Assembly (NCBI RefSeq): GCF_900142965.1
Contig: NZ_FRCQ01000025.1
Location: 1-64,000, forward strand
Reading direction: 5' to 3'
Length of the DNA stretch: 64,000 nucleotides
DNA from: Rhizobacter sp. OV335
Lineage (GTDB): Bacteria > Pseudomonadota > Gammaproteobacteria > Burkholderiales > Burkholderiaceae_C
Positions 35,789 to 43,773 of this stretch are shown in pieces. The position numbers were made by a program, and so were the translations under genes. The notes under the pieces were generated by a model that was not told the origin of the DNA, ran no database searches, and saw only the letters and a list, made by a program, of their open reading frames with translations. How positions within the stretch are numbered: the first letter of the stretch is position 1; each line of letters opens with the position of its first letter.

Positions 35789-36448
35789 CTACGTGGCGGA
35801 AGGCGCTTCGCCGAAATCGCGGCAGTGCTCGACCGCGTACTTGATCAGCTCGGCCTGGCCCTCCAGGTTCAGCTTGCGCTTGATGTTCTGGCGGTGCGAT
35901 TCGACGGTGCGCACGCTCAGGTTCAGGTCCTGCGCGATCTGCTTGCTCGAGCGGCCCTTGGCCAGGCACGCGAGGATCTCGCTCTCGCGCAGCGACATCA
36001 CCGGCCGCGGCGTCTGCGCGCGCATCAACCGGCCCGAGATCGCCGCGCTGAGGAAGGTCTCGCCGGCCTGCACCGCGGCGATCGCGTCGATGATGTCGGT
36101 CGACGGCGCGTCCTTCAGCACGTAGCCGCGCGCGCCGGCCTGCATCGCGCGATTCACGTACTCGGGGTTGTCGTACATGCTGAGCACCAGCACGCGCAGT
36201 GCGGGCCGCTCGGCCAGCAGGCGGCGCGTCAGCTCGATGCCGTTGACGTCCTTCATGCCGATGTCCATCAGCACCAGGTCGACCTCGTGCGCGGCAAGCT
36301 GCGCGAAGGCCTCGGCCGCATCGCCGGCCTCGCCGACCACGTCGATGCCGGCCACGGTGCACAGCCGGGCCTTCAGCCCTTCGCGCACCAGCGGGTGGTC
36401 GTCGACGATCAGCAGGCGGGTCACGGTGGCGCTGGCGTGGTGGGTCAT
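35789..36448 (-). CDS. NarL/FixJ-type response regulator, likely controlling the TRAP operon
   Basis: This 219-residue regulator has a receiver domain with phospho-acceptor Asp62 (LVLMDIGMKDVNG), the switch residues LSMYDN and the KDAP lysine, and a C-terminal LuxR-type helix-turn-helix (LRESEILACLAKGRSSKQIA through SVRTVESHRQNIKRKL). Its start overlaps the stop of the sensor kinase by 4 bases (ATGA). Position directly upstream of dctQM suggests it activates uptake of carboxylates sensed by the Cache kinase; that is inference. Confidence 0.9.
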   Translation of the reverse strand: MTHHASATVTRLLIVDDHPLVREGLKARLCTVAGIDVVGEAGDAAEAFAQLAAHEVDLVLMDIGMKDVNGIELTRRLLAERPALRVLVLSMYDNPEYVNRAMQAGARGYVLKDAPSTDIIDAIAAVQAGETFLSAAISGRLMRAQTPRPVMSLRESEILACLAKGRSSKQIAQDLNLSVRTVESHRQNIKRKLNLEGQAELIKYAVEHCRDFGEAPSAT

Positions 36449-37815
36449 GGGGACGTGGCAGCGAAGCGGCGCAGGGCCGAGGCGGGCACGTCGGCGACGA
36501 CCTCGGTGCGGCCGGCGCGCGACGACACCCTCAGGTTGCCGCCGATCGACGCGAGCCGCTCGCGCATGTTGCGCAGCCCGATGCCGCGGCGCGGGTGCTG
36601 CTGCATCGCGCCCACGTCGAATCCGCGGCCGTCGTCGATCACCCGCAGCCGCACGCCGCCGGCGCCGAAGGCCAGCCGCAGCGCGATGCGCGACGCGGCC
36701 GCGTGCTTGTCGATGTTGTTCAGCGCTTCCTGCGTCACGCGGAACAGCACGGTGTTGATCTCGTTCGGCAGGCCCTCGGGCGGCTCGCCGCGCACCCGCA
36801 CCTGCAGCGGCAGGCGGCGCTGTTCGCCGAACTCCTCGCCGAGGTGGGCGAGGGCGGCCGGCAGGCCCAGCACGTCGAGCTCGGCCGGGCGCAGCCGGTG
36901 CGAGATCTCGCGCACCTCGCCGAGCGCGCCGTTCAGCCGCACCAGCGCCTTGGTCAGCGTGGCCGGCGCCTCGGGCCCGAGCTGCGCGACCGACGACTCC
37001 ATCAGCAGCTTGATCGACACCAGCGTCTGGCTGGTGCTGTCGTGCAGCTCGCGCGACAGGTAGGCGCGCTCGTCTTCCTGCGACTGCACGACCTGGCGCG
37101 CCAGCAGCCGCAGCTTGGCATCGGCGATGCGCTGCTCGCTGACGTTGAGCGCCAGCCCGCAGCCTCCGATCAGCACGGTGCCCAGCAGCGCGATGCCGGC
37201 GATCCACCACATCGTGTCGGCGATGTTGGCGGTGACCTGCTGGTCGAGCTGCTTCATCGTGGCCTGCACGTCGTCGAGGTACAGCCCGGTGCCGAACATC
37301 CAGTTCCAGCGCGGCAGCGCGACCACGTAGCCGAGCTTGGGCGTGATCTGCCCGGTGGAGGGCTTGCGCCACAGGTACTCGACGAAGCCGCCGCCTTCGC
37401 GCGCCTGCGCGATCAGCCGCTGGATCACCGGCTCGCCGTTGGCGTCGCGCATGTCCCACATGTCCTGGCCGACCAGCTCGGGCTGGCGCGGGTGCATCAG
37501 GTTCTTGCCGGCCAGGTCGTAGAGGAAGAAGTAGCCGTCGCTGCCGTAGTCGAGCGACGCGAGGCGGCGGATCGCCTGCTCCTTGGTCGCGTCGTCGTCA
37601 CGGCCAGAGGCGTAGAGCGGCGCGATCGTGCTCTGCGCGAGGTCGACATAGTGGCGCAGCTCGTTCTGCTTGGAAGCCATCGTCGCGGCCTCGACGACGG
37701 CGCGCTCGCGGGCGGCAAGGTCGTTCTCTTTCTGGCGCACCGCGACCGCGATCAGCAGCAGCGACGCGATCAGCGGGATCACCGCGAACAGGAAGACCTT
37801 CAGCTTCAGGCGCAT
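36445..37815 (-). CDS. Cache-domain sensor histidine kinase (NarX/DegS-type)
   Basis: This 456-residue membrane kinase has an N-terminal helix (7-27), a periplasmic sCache_2-like domain (about 30-200) with the motifs DGYFFLYDLAGKNLMHP and FGTGLYLDDV, and a second helix (about 203-224). A HisKA_3 dimerisation segment carries His258 (LSRELHDSTSQTL), and an HATPase domain has DDGRGFD and GIGLRNMRERL. Single Cache domains of this kind often bind small carboxylates such as pyruvate, which fits the neighbouring TakP-like TRAP system. It is followed by its response regulator with a 4-base overlap. Confidence 0.9.
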   Translation of the reverse strand: MRLKLKVFLFAVIPLIASLLLIAVAVRQKENDLAARERAVVEAATMASKQNELRHYVDLAQSTIAPLYASGRDDDATKEQAIRRLASLDYGSDGYFFLYDLAGKNLMHPRQPELVGQDMWDMRDANGEPVIQRLIAQAREGGGFVEYLWRKPSTGQITPKLGYVVALPRWNWMFGTGLYLDDVQATMKQLDQQVTANIADTMWWIAGIALLGTVLIGGCGLALNVSEQRIADAKLRLLARQVVQSQEDERAYLSRELHDSTSQTLVSIKLLMESSVAQLGPEAPATLTKALVRLNGALGEVREISHRLRPAELDVLGLPAALAHLGEEFGEQRRLPLQVRVRGEPPEGLPNEINTVLFRVTQEALNNIDKHAAASRIALRLAFGAGGVRLRVIDDGRGFDVGAMQQHPRRGIGLRNMRERLASIGGNLRVSSRAGRTEVVADVPASALRRFAATSP

Positions 37816-37837
37816 GGACGGCCGCCGTGCCTCGGGA

Positions 37838-38185
37838 TCAGGCGGTGCCTGTCGCGGCCCGGAAGAGCTTGCCGGAGCGCGTGCCGGTGCGGCAGAACGC
37901 GAGGATCGGCTTGGGCAGCGCGGCCAGCAGCGACGCGAACTCGGCGATCTGCTCGGGCGTCTGCACGGCCGGTGCGACCGGCAGGTGCGCGTACTGCAGG
38001 CCGGCGGCGCGCGCCGCGGCTTCGATCACCGCGCTGGTGGGCTGATCGGGACCGCCTTCGAAATCGGGGCGGTTGTTGATCACGCTCCTGAAGCCCTGCT
38101 GCGCGGCCCAGGCCATCGCGGCCGGTTCGAGCTGGGGCGCGACGCAGACCTCGGCGCTGAGCTGCTGGACGACGGGATCGCTCAT
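37838..38185 (-). CDS. TIGR01244-type rhodanese-like/phosphatase-fold protein (DUF442)
   Basis: This 115-residue cytoplasmic protein has the beta-lactamase-hydrolase-N-terminal fold, with the conserved start of the family (QLSAEVCVAPQLEP, FRSVINNRPDFEGGPDQP) and the active-site loop FCRTGTRS with Cys98. The six-residue loop resembles rhodanese more than a tyrosine phosphatase, so sulfur transfer is the likelier activity. It sits 10 bases downstream of the yqeY gene on the same strand and just upstream of the Cache kinase gene. Confidence 0.88.
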   Translation of the reverse strand: MSDPVVQQLSAEVCVAPQLEPAAMAWAAQQGFRSVINNRPDFEGGPDQPTSAVIEAAARAAGLQYAHLPVAPAVQTPEQIAEFASLLAALPKPILAFCRTGTRSGKLFRAATGTA

Positions 38186-38195
38186 GGTCAGCGAC

Positions 38196-38642
38196 CTATT
38201 TGCTCAAGGCCTGCTTGACCGCGGCGGACACCAGGCCCATGTCGGCCTTGCCGGCCAGGCGGGTCTTCACCGCGCCCATCACCTTGCCCATGTCGCCGGG
38301 GCCGGTGGCGCCCAGCTCGGCGACGATCTTGCCGACCTCGGCGGCAACCTCGTCGGCCGACAGGCGCTGCGGCAGGTAGCCTTCGAGCACGGCCAGCTCG
38401 GCGGTTTCCTTGTCGACCAGGTCGGTGCGGTTCGCGGCGGCGAACTGCGTGATCGAATCCTTGCGCTGCTTGATCAGCTTGTCGACGATGGCGATGACCG
38501 CGGCGTCGTCGAGCACGATGCGCTCATCGACCTCTTTCTGCTTCAGCGCCGCGAGCAGGCCGCGGATCGTCAGCAGGCGGGCGGCGTCTTTGGCCCGCAT
38601 CGCGGTCTTCATGTCTTCGGTGATCTGGTCTTTGAGGCTCAT
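38196..38642 (-). CDS. yqeY: GatB/YqeY domain protein
   Basis: This 148-residue helical protein matches YqeY from MSLKDQITEDMKTAMRAKD to VSAAVKQALSK. YqeY resembles the tRNA-binding tail of GatB and is thought to help aminoacyl-tRNA handling; its exact role is not settled. It follows rpsU on the same strand, as in many bacteria, but the usual next genes dnaG and rpoD are absent; a TIGR01244 gene follows instead. A strong terminator lies between rpsU and this gene, so its expression depends on read-through or a promoter inside 38643-38757. Confidence 0.92.
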   Translation of the reverse strand: MSLKDQITEDMKTAMRAKDAARLLTIRGLLAALKQKEVDERIVLDDAAVIAIVDKLIKQRKDSITQFAAANRTDLVDKETAELAVLEGYLPQRLSADEVAAEVGKIVAELGATGPGDMGKVMGAVKTRLAGKADMGLVSAAVKQALSK

Positions 38643-38690
38643 CGCAGGATCTCGTGAAGAAGAGGGTGGCTCGCAGGGGGCAAAAACGAC

Positions 38691-38713
38691 AAAGCCCGCG
38701 TGCTGCGGGCTTT
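38691..38713 (-). terminator. Intrinsic terminator downstream of rpsU
   Basis: On the minus strand AAAGCCCGC and GCGGGCTTT form a perfect 9-base-pair stem around a 5-base loop, followed by GTCGTTTTTG. The stem plus the downstream T run is a convincing rho-independent terminator 44 bases after the rpsU stop. It would separate or attenuate expression of yqeY. Confidence 0.85.
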
Positions 38714-38757
38714 GGGGATCTGGGGCGCCCGGTGTTCAGGCCGGCAGCGCCGAAGAA

Positions 38758-38970
38758 TCAGTACAGGCGCTTGGGCAGCTGCATGCTGCGAATGCGCTTG
38801 AAGTGGCGCTTGACGGCCGCAGCCTTCTTGCGCTTGCGCTCGGCGGTCGGCTTTTCGTAGAACTCGCGGGCGCGCAGGTCGGTCAGCAGGCCCAGCTTTT
38901 CAATGGTGCGCTTGAAGCGGCGCAGAGCCACGTCGAACGGCTCGTTTTCTTTGACGCGAATCGAAGTCAT
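38758..38970 (-). CDS. rpsU: 30S ribosomal protein S21
   Basis: This 70-residue basic protein matches bS21 from [21 protein letters not shown] to the Lys/Arg-rich C terminus ([20 protein letters not shown]). S21 binds the platform of the small subunit near the anti-Shine-Dalgarno region and promotes initiation. The start at 38970 fits the family length; the frame remains open upstream but is not conserved. A good sigma-70 promoter lies about 140 bases upstream and a strong terminator lies after the stop. Confidence 0.96.
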   Translation of the reverse strand: MTSIRVKENEPFDVALRRFKRTIEKLGLLTDLRAREFYEKPTAERKRKKAAAVKRHFKRIRSMQLPKRLY

Positions 38971-39107
38971 AGATCCAGAAGTTTTTGCGCTCGGTGTCTC
39001 ACTGTCGTTCGCCCGGGCTCTCAGGAAGGAGGTTCCGGAATCCAGCCTGGGGCATGGACGAAGATTTGTAGTGAAATCGCGGCGCGGGTTTGCCAGCAAA
39101 GACCGCG

Positions 39108-39135
39108 ATTATAGCCATAGTTCCTGGTCATGCAA
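39108..39135 (-). promoter_or_regulatory. rpsU: Sigma-70-type promoter for rpsU
   Basis: On the minus strand TTGCAT (39135-39130) and TATAAT (39113-39108) are separated by 16 bases. Transcription would start near 39101, leaving a leader of about 130 bases before rpsU. The leader contains an imperfect GC-rich inverted repeat (CCGCGCCGCGATT region). Confidence 0.65.
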
Positions 39136-39143
39136 GCGGGGTG

Positions 39144-40379
39144 TCAGTGACCGCTTTCAACGGGCTGCAGGCTGTCGCGGCTGTCGGTGAGGGCCGTGGC
39201 GCAGGCTGCGGCGCTGGCCCAGGCCCACTGGAAGTTGTAGCCGCCGAGCCAGCCGGTCACGTCGACCACCTCGCCGATGAAGTGCAGGCCGGGCATGCGG
39301 CGGCTTTCCAGGGTTTGCGAACTCAGCTCCCGGGTGTCGACGCCGCCGGCCGTGACCTCGGCCTTGCGGTAGCCCTCGGTGCCGTCGGGCGTCAGCTGCC
39401 AGCCCTGCAGGCCGGCGGCGAGCTGCTGCAGGTCGCGGTCTTTCAGGTCGGCCACCGGGCGATCCGACAGGTCCGGTCGGGCCTGCAGCCACGCGGCGGC
39501 GAGCCGGGCCGGCAGCAGCGTTGCCAGCTCGTTGCCCAGTTGCTTGCGCGAGCTGGCCTTGGCGTGCAGGAATTCCGCGGCCAGTTCGCGGTCGGGCGCC
39601 AGGTCGAGTTGCAGCGGCGTGCCGTGCTTCCAGAAGCTCGAGATCTGCAGCACGCCCGGGCCGCTGAGCCCGCGGTGGGTGAACAGCAGGTCTTCGACGA
39701 AGCGCGCCCGTGCCTTGCCGGCGCCGGTGCTGATCGCCACCGGCAGCGACAGCCCCGCCAGCTCGACGAACGGCGCCCAGTCGGCGGCCGCGAAGGTCAG
39801 CGGCACCAGGGCCGGCCGGGTGTCGATCAGCTTGTGGCCGAACTGTTTCGCGATGCGGTAGCCGAAATCGGTGGCGCCGATCTTCGGGATCGACAGCCCG
39901 CCGGTGGCGATCACGACGCGCCGGCAACGCACCGTGCCGTTCGTGGTGTCGAGCTCGAAACGCCCGGCATCGCCGCGCACCGCGTCGACCGCGCAGGGCT
40001 GCCAGCGCGTGACCTGGCCCTGCTCGCATTCGCGCAGCAGCATCGCGATGATGTCTTCCGCCGAGTCGTCGCAGAACAGCTGGCCCTTGTGCTTCTCGTG
40101 CCACGCGATGCGGTGGCGCTGCACCAGCCCGATGAAGTCCTGCGGCGTGTAGCGGGCCAGCGCCGAGCGGCAGAAGTTCGGGTTCTCCGAGAGGAAGTTG
40201 GCCGGGCCGGCGTCGCGGTTCGTGAAATTGCAGCGCCCGCCGCCCGAGATGCGGATCTTCTCGGCCACCTTGGCCGCGTGGTCGACCAGCAGCACGCGGG
40301 CGCCGCGCTGGCCGGCGATCCCTGCGCAGAACAAGCCGGCCGCGCCTGCGCCGATCACCACCACGTCGTACGAATGCAT
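39144..40379 (-). CDS. NAD(P)/FAD-dependent oxidoreductase, HI0933/BaiN-like
   Basis: This 411-residue flavoprotein of the HI0933 (YhiN/BaiN) family has an N-terminal dinucleotide site VVVIGAGAAGLFCAG (residues 6-20), the family signature SGGGRCNFTN near 46-55, a VVIATGGLSIPKIGATDFGYRIA block, and the C-terminal FAD motif FIGEVVDVTGWLGGYNFQWAWASG-like end. The physiological substrate of most members is unknown. The start at 40379 is at the conserved MHSYDVVVIG. It is divergent from the MFS gene. The rpsU promoter lies immediately after its stop. Confidence 0.88.
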   Translation of the reverse strand: MHSYDVVVIGAGAAGLFCAGIAGQRGARVLLVDHAAKVAEKIRISGGGRCNFTNRDAGPANFLSENPNFCRSALARYTPQDFIGLVQRHRIAWHEKHKGQLFCDDSAEDIIAMLLRECEQGQVTRWQPCAVDAVRGDAGRFELDTTNGTVRCRRVVIATGGLSIPKIGATDFGYRIAKQFGHKLIDTRPALVPLTFAAADWAPFVELAGLSLPVAISTGAGKARARFVEDLLFTHRGLSGPGVLQISSFWKHGTPLQLDLAPDRELAAEFLHAKASSRKQLGNELATLLPARLAAAWLQARPDLSDRPVADLKDRDLQQLAAGLQGWQLTPDGTEGYRKAEVTAGGVDTRELSSQTLESRRMPGLHFIGEVVDVTGWLGGYNFQWAWASAAACATALTDSRDSLQPVESGH

Positions 40380-40490
40380 CGCGGGATTATCCGGGCAGCG
40401 CAATCTGTGACAGGTGAGGGTGCCGCGGCTTCCTAGAATCGGCCGCTCTTCGTGCCCGCAACCGTTTGCCCTTTTGCACACCCATCCAAG

Positions 40491-41639
40491 ATGAATCCTG
40501 ATTCGACCACCGTGGCCCGGGCCACCTGGGCCGTGCGCCTGCAGTTCTTCGTGGCAGGCGTGCTGTTCGCGAGCTTCGGCGTGCACGTGCCGACCATCAA
40601 GCTGCACTACGCGCTCGGCGAGCAGGCGCTGGCGATCGCGATGCTGGCCGCCGGCGTCGGCGCGGTCGCCACGCTGACGCAGGCCGGCCGCTGGGTGGGC
40701 AGGCTGGGCGCCCGGCGTGCGGCGCTGCTGTCGGGCGGTGCGACCGCGCTGTGCCTGGCGCTGCTGCTGTCGTCGCATGCGTATGCGGGGTTGTTGGCGG
40801 TGATGGTGGTGTTCGGTGTCGGCACCAGCCTGTTCGACGTGTCGATCAACGCGGCCGCCGGCGAGCTGGAGCAGCGCGCCGGGCGGAGCCTGATGAGCGG
40901 CTTCCACGGCATGTTCAGCCTGGGCGGCATGGTCGGCGCGGGGCTGGGCAGCCTGCTGCTGTCGCACGAGGTCGGCGGCGCGACGCACCTGGTGGCGATG
41001 GCGGTGCTGGGCGCGGCGGCGATCGGCGGGGCCGGGGCGGTGATGCTGCGCACGATCGCGGGCTCCGACGACAAGGGCGGCTTCGAGCTGCCGCGCGGGC
41101 TGCTGGCGCTGCTGGGCGTGCTGGGCGCGCTGGGGCTGATCGCCGAGGGGGCGATGTACGACTGGAGCGTGCTGTACATGAAGCAGGAGCTGGCCAGCGA
41201 GGCGAGCTTCGCGGCGCTGGCGTATGCGAGCTTCAGTGCCGCGATGGCGGCGGCGCGCTTTGGTGGCGACTGGATCCGCGAGCGGGTGTCGCCGGCCGTG
41301 CTGATGAGCGGCAGCGCGGCGTTGGCCGCGGTGTCGATGGCGGCGGTGCTGCTGATCGGGCACCCGATGGTGGCGCTGGTGGGCTTCGCGCTGGTCGGGC
41401 TCGGCTTTGCGAACGTGGTGCCGGTGCTGTTCAGCGCGGCTGCCAAGGTGGACGCGAACCCGGCGCATGGCATCGCGGTGGTCGCGTCGGTGGGTTACCT
41501 CGGGATGATGGCCGGCCCGCCGTTGATCGGGATCATCGCGGAGCACGCATCGCTGACGCTCGGGCTCGCGACGGTGTCGCTGTTCGCGGGGATATTGGCG
41601 GTGGCTGCGCCGCGGGCGCTGAGGCCAGCGGCGGCGTGA
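40491..41639 (+). CDS. MFS transporter (YbjJ-like)
   Basis: This 382-residue protein has about 12 membrane segments, with the MFS loop AGRWVGRLGARRAALLSGG near residues 60-78. The pattern GTSLFDVSINAAAGELEQRAGRSLMSGFHGMFSLGGMVG resembles the YbjJ subgroup, whose substrates are not established. The start at 40491 is preferred over an in-frame ATG 13 codons earlier because that extension is not hydrophobic or conserved. It is divergent from the FAD oxidoreductase and followed at once by a dispersed repeat block. Confidence 0.85.
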   Translation: MNPDSTTVARATWAVRLQFFVAGVLFASFGVHVPTIKLHYALGEQALAIAMLAAGVGAVATLTQAGRWVGRLGARRAALLSGGATALCLALLLSSHAYAGLLAVMVVFGVGTSLFDVSINAAAGELEQRAGRSLMSGFHGMFSLGGMVGAGLGSLLLSHEVGGATHLVAMAVLGAAAIGGAGAVMLRTIAGSDDKGGFELPRGLLALLGVLGALGLIAEGAMYDWSVLYMKQELASEASFAALAYASFSAAMAAARFGGDWIRERVSPAVLMSGSAALAAVSMAAVLLIGHPMVALVGFALVGLGFANVVPVLFSAAAKVDANPAHGIAVVASVGYLGMMAGPPLIGIIAEHASLTLGLATVSLFAGILAVAAPRALRPAAA

Positions 41640-41649
41640 TGCGGACAGG

Positions 41650-41755
41650 GCTTCGACAGGCTCAGCCCGACCCTTCGACAAGCTCAGGGCGAACGGGAAA
41701 AAACCGTTCGCCCTGAGCAGGGACCGAGCTTGTCGAGGGCCCGTGTCGAAGGGTT
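41650..41755. repeat. Dispersed repeat block, inverted pair
   Basis: Inverted copies of the CTTCGACAGGCTCAG...GGGCGAACGG unit (41650-41697) face forward copies beginning CCGTTCGCCCTGAGC at 41704, separated by only GAAAAAA. The two halves can fold into a long hairpin between two convergent genes (MFS and sterol-desaturase-like), where it could serve as a bidirectional terminator. Confidence 0.85.
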
Positions 41756-41771
41756 GGTGCCGGAGCGCTCC

Positions 41772-42905
41772 TCAACCCTTCCAGACGAACGGAAACTTCA
41801 GCTGCTTGAAGAAGCCATTGGGCACGTAGTCCCCCACCACCCCGTACTGATCCGGCCACTTGCGGTCCGCCTTCACCGCGGTGCCGAACAGGTAATCGAT
41901 GAACGCGAAGTGCGCCGCGTAGTTCTTGTCGATCGCCTCGTCGTCCTGCGAGTGATGCCAGTGGTGGAAGTTCGGCGTCACGATCACGTAGCGCAGCGGG
42001 CCGAGCCGCACGCTGACGTTGGCATGGTTGAACACCGCCTGGAAGCCGACCACGACGATGTACGCGTCGATCACTTCCTTGCTGAAGCCCAGCACGTAGA
42101 TCGGCGCCAGCACCAGCGTGCGGGTGATCAGCAGCTCGAGGATGTGCTGGCGCGAGCCGGCCAGCCAGTCCATGCTTTTCACGCTGTGGTGCACCGCATG
42201 CAGGCGCCACAGCACCGGCACCTCGTGGTAGCCGCGGTGCGTCCAGTACTGCACCAGGTCGGCCACCAGCACGATCAGGAACAGCGCGACCCAGAAGTTC
42301 AGCCCGGCAACCCAGCCGCGGATGCCGTCGTGCGCGGCCCAGCCGAACAGCCGGTGCACCACCAGGTTGGTTGCCAGCAGGACGAAACCCACCACCATGT
42401 GGTTCACGATGAAGTGGTGGAAATCGGTCTGCCATTCGGCGCGGAACACCGGCTGCTCGCGGCGCAGCGCGAACAGCTTCTCGATGAACACGAAGATCAG
42501 CGTCGAGCCGAGCAGGTCGAGGATGAACCAGTCGAGGCCGAGGTAGGGCGTGTGGTCGGGGAAGTCGCTCTTCACCGGCACCTTGTGGCCGCCCCAGGCC
42601 AGCGATGCGGCCACCAGCACGAACGACGCGAATGCCAGCCAGCGTGCCTGGCCGCGGATGATGTTGAACAGCGACAGTGAGCCGGCGATCACCAGCGCCA
42701 CCAGCAGCACCTGCCGTATCACGCCGACGTTGTAGTTCGGGCGCAGCTCTGGCGTCGTCAGGTACTCGGGGAAGTGAAAGGCGATCACGCCCAGGAAGCA
42801 CAGGATGGACAGCCCCAGCGCGATCACGCCTGTCACCATGCCGTGGCCGCGTTCCAGCGGGCCGTGTGAAGCCGTCAGGCGGTTCAGCTTGTCGATCTTG
42901 AGCAT
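41772..42905 (-). CDS. Sterol desaturase/fatty acid hydroxylase family membrane protein
   Basis: This 377-residue di-iron membrane protein has at least seven hydrophobic segments and the family His clusters HHFIVNH, YWTHRGYHEV, HAVHHSVKSMDW and FHHWHHS, which bind two irons in the active site. Such enzymes hydroxylate or desaturate lipids; the bacterial substrates are mostly unknown. The N-terminal extension (residues 1-125) with three or four extra helices is longer than in the core family. It lies 61 bases after cobA on the same strand. Confidence 0.88.
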   Translation of the reverse strand: MLKIDKLNRLTASHGPLERGHGMVTGVIALGLSILCFLGVIAFHFPEYLTTPELRPNYNVGVIRQVLLVALVIAGSLSLFNIIRGQARWLAFASFVLVAASLAWGGHKVPVKSDFPDHTPYLGLDWFILDLLGSTLIFVFIEKLFALRREQPVFRAEWQTDFHHFIVNHMVVGFVLLATNLVVHRLFGWAAHDGIRGWVAGLNFWVALFLIVLVADLVQYWTHRGYHEVPVLWRLHAVHHSVKSMDWLAGSRQHILELLITRTLVLAPIYVLGFSKEVIDAYIVVVGFQAVFNHANVSVRLGPLRYVIVTPNFHHWHHSQDDEAIDKNYAAHFAFIDYLFGTAVKADRKWPDQYGVVGDYVPNGFFKQLKFPFVWKG

Positions 42906-42966
42906 CAGGTCCTCACTCCGCCAGCGGTCTTGCGTGGCCGGCGATTATGCGGCGATGCCTCACACT

Positions 42967-43773
42967 TCAGGCGACGCGGGAGACCCCCATTTGGAGGGAT
43001 TCCGGCAGGGCATCACGGGCCTGCAGCCCGCGCAGCACCTCGCCGACGAGGATGATCGCCGGGCTGCCGAGCTGCTCGCGCTCGATCAGGCCGGCCAGGT
43101 CGCCGAGCGTGCTCGTGGCATGCCGCTGCTGCGGCTGGCTCGCGTGCTGCACGACGGCGATCGGTGTCTGCGCCGGCAGCGCCTGCAGCAGGCCCGCTTG
43201 CAGCGAGGCCGCTTGCGCCACGCCCATGTAGATCACCAGGGTCAGCCCCTGCGCGGCCGCGGCGGCCAGCGTCGGCCAGTCGGGCGAGGCGCCCGATTCC
43301 TTCGCATGGCCGGTCACCAGGATGACGCCGTGCGCATGGTCGCGGTGCGTCAGCGGCACGTCGAGCGAGGTCGCGGCGGCCAGCCCCGACGTGATGCCGT
43401 TGACCACCGACACCGCGATGCCCTGCGCGCGCAGGTGCTGCATCTCTTCGCCGCCGCGGCCGAACACGAACGGGTCGCCGCCCTTCAGCCGCACCACGCG
43501 TTCGCCTTTCAGCGCCTCGGCGGCCATCAGCTTTTCGATGAAGGCCTGTGGCGTGCTCGCGCAGCCGCCGCGCTTGCCGACGTGGACGATGCGCGCGCTG
43601 CGCCGTGCATAGCGCAGCACGCCGTCGCTGACGAGGTCGTCGACCAGCAGCACGCTGGCGGCGCGGATCGCGCGGATTGCCTTCAGCGTCAGCAGCTCCG
43701 GGTCGCCGGGGCCGGCGCCGACCAGGGTCACATTCCCCGGCGTCACGCCGCCGGGCTGCATTGATTCGTTCAT
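42967..43773 (-). CDS. cobA: Uroporphyrinogen-III C-methyltransferase
   Basis: This 268-residue SAM-dependent enzyme methylates uroporphyrinogen III at C2 and C7 to precorrin-2, the first step to sirohaem and B12. The family motifs are present: VTLVGAGPGDPELLTLKA (residues 15-32), VVRLKGGDPFVFGRGGEE (about 92-109) and LPVPLTHRDHA-like VPLTHRDHAHGV. It is the stand-alone CobA/SUMT form without the CysG dehydrogenase-chelatase part. In this context it supplies sirohaem for the nearby NirB. The start overlaps the ybiB stop by 4 bases, so the two are coupled and would share the sigma-54 promoter upstream of ybiB. Confidence 0.93.
   Translation of the reverse strand: MNESMQPGGVTPGNVTLVGAGPGDPELLTLKAIRAIRAASVLLVDDLVSDGVLRYARRSARIVHVGKRGGCASTPQAFIEKLMAAEALKGERVVRLKGGDPFVFGRGGEEMQHLRAQGIAVSVVNGITSGLAAATSLDVPLTHRDHAHGVILVTGHAKESGASPDWPTLAAAAAQGLTLVIYMGVAQAASLQAGLLQALPAQTPIAVVQHASQPQQRHATSTLGDLAGLIEREQLGSPAIILVGEVLRGLQARDALPESLQMGVSRVA

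Noticed and set aside
37838-38185. TIGR01244 gene as a classical protein tyrosine phosphatase
   Set aside because: The loop is CRTGTR, with four residues between Cys and Arg, not the Cx5R of phosphatases; it fits the rhodanese-like group better.
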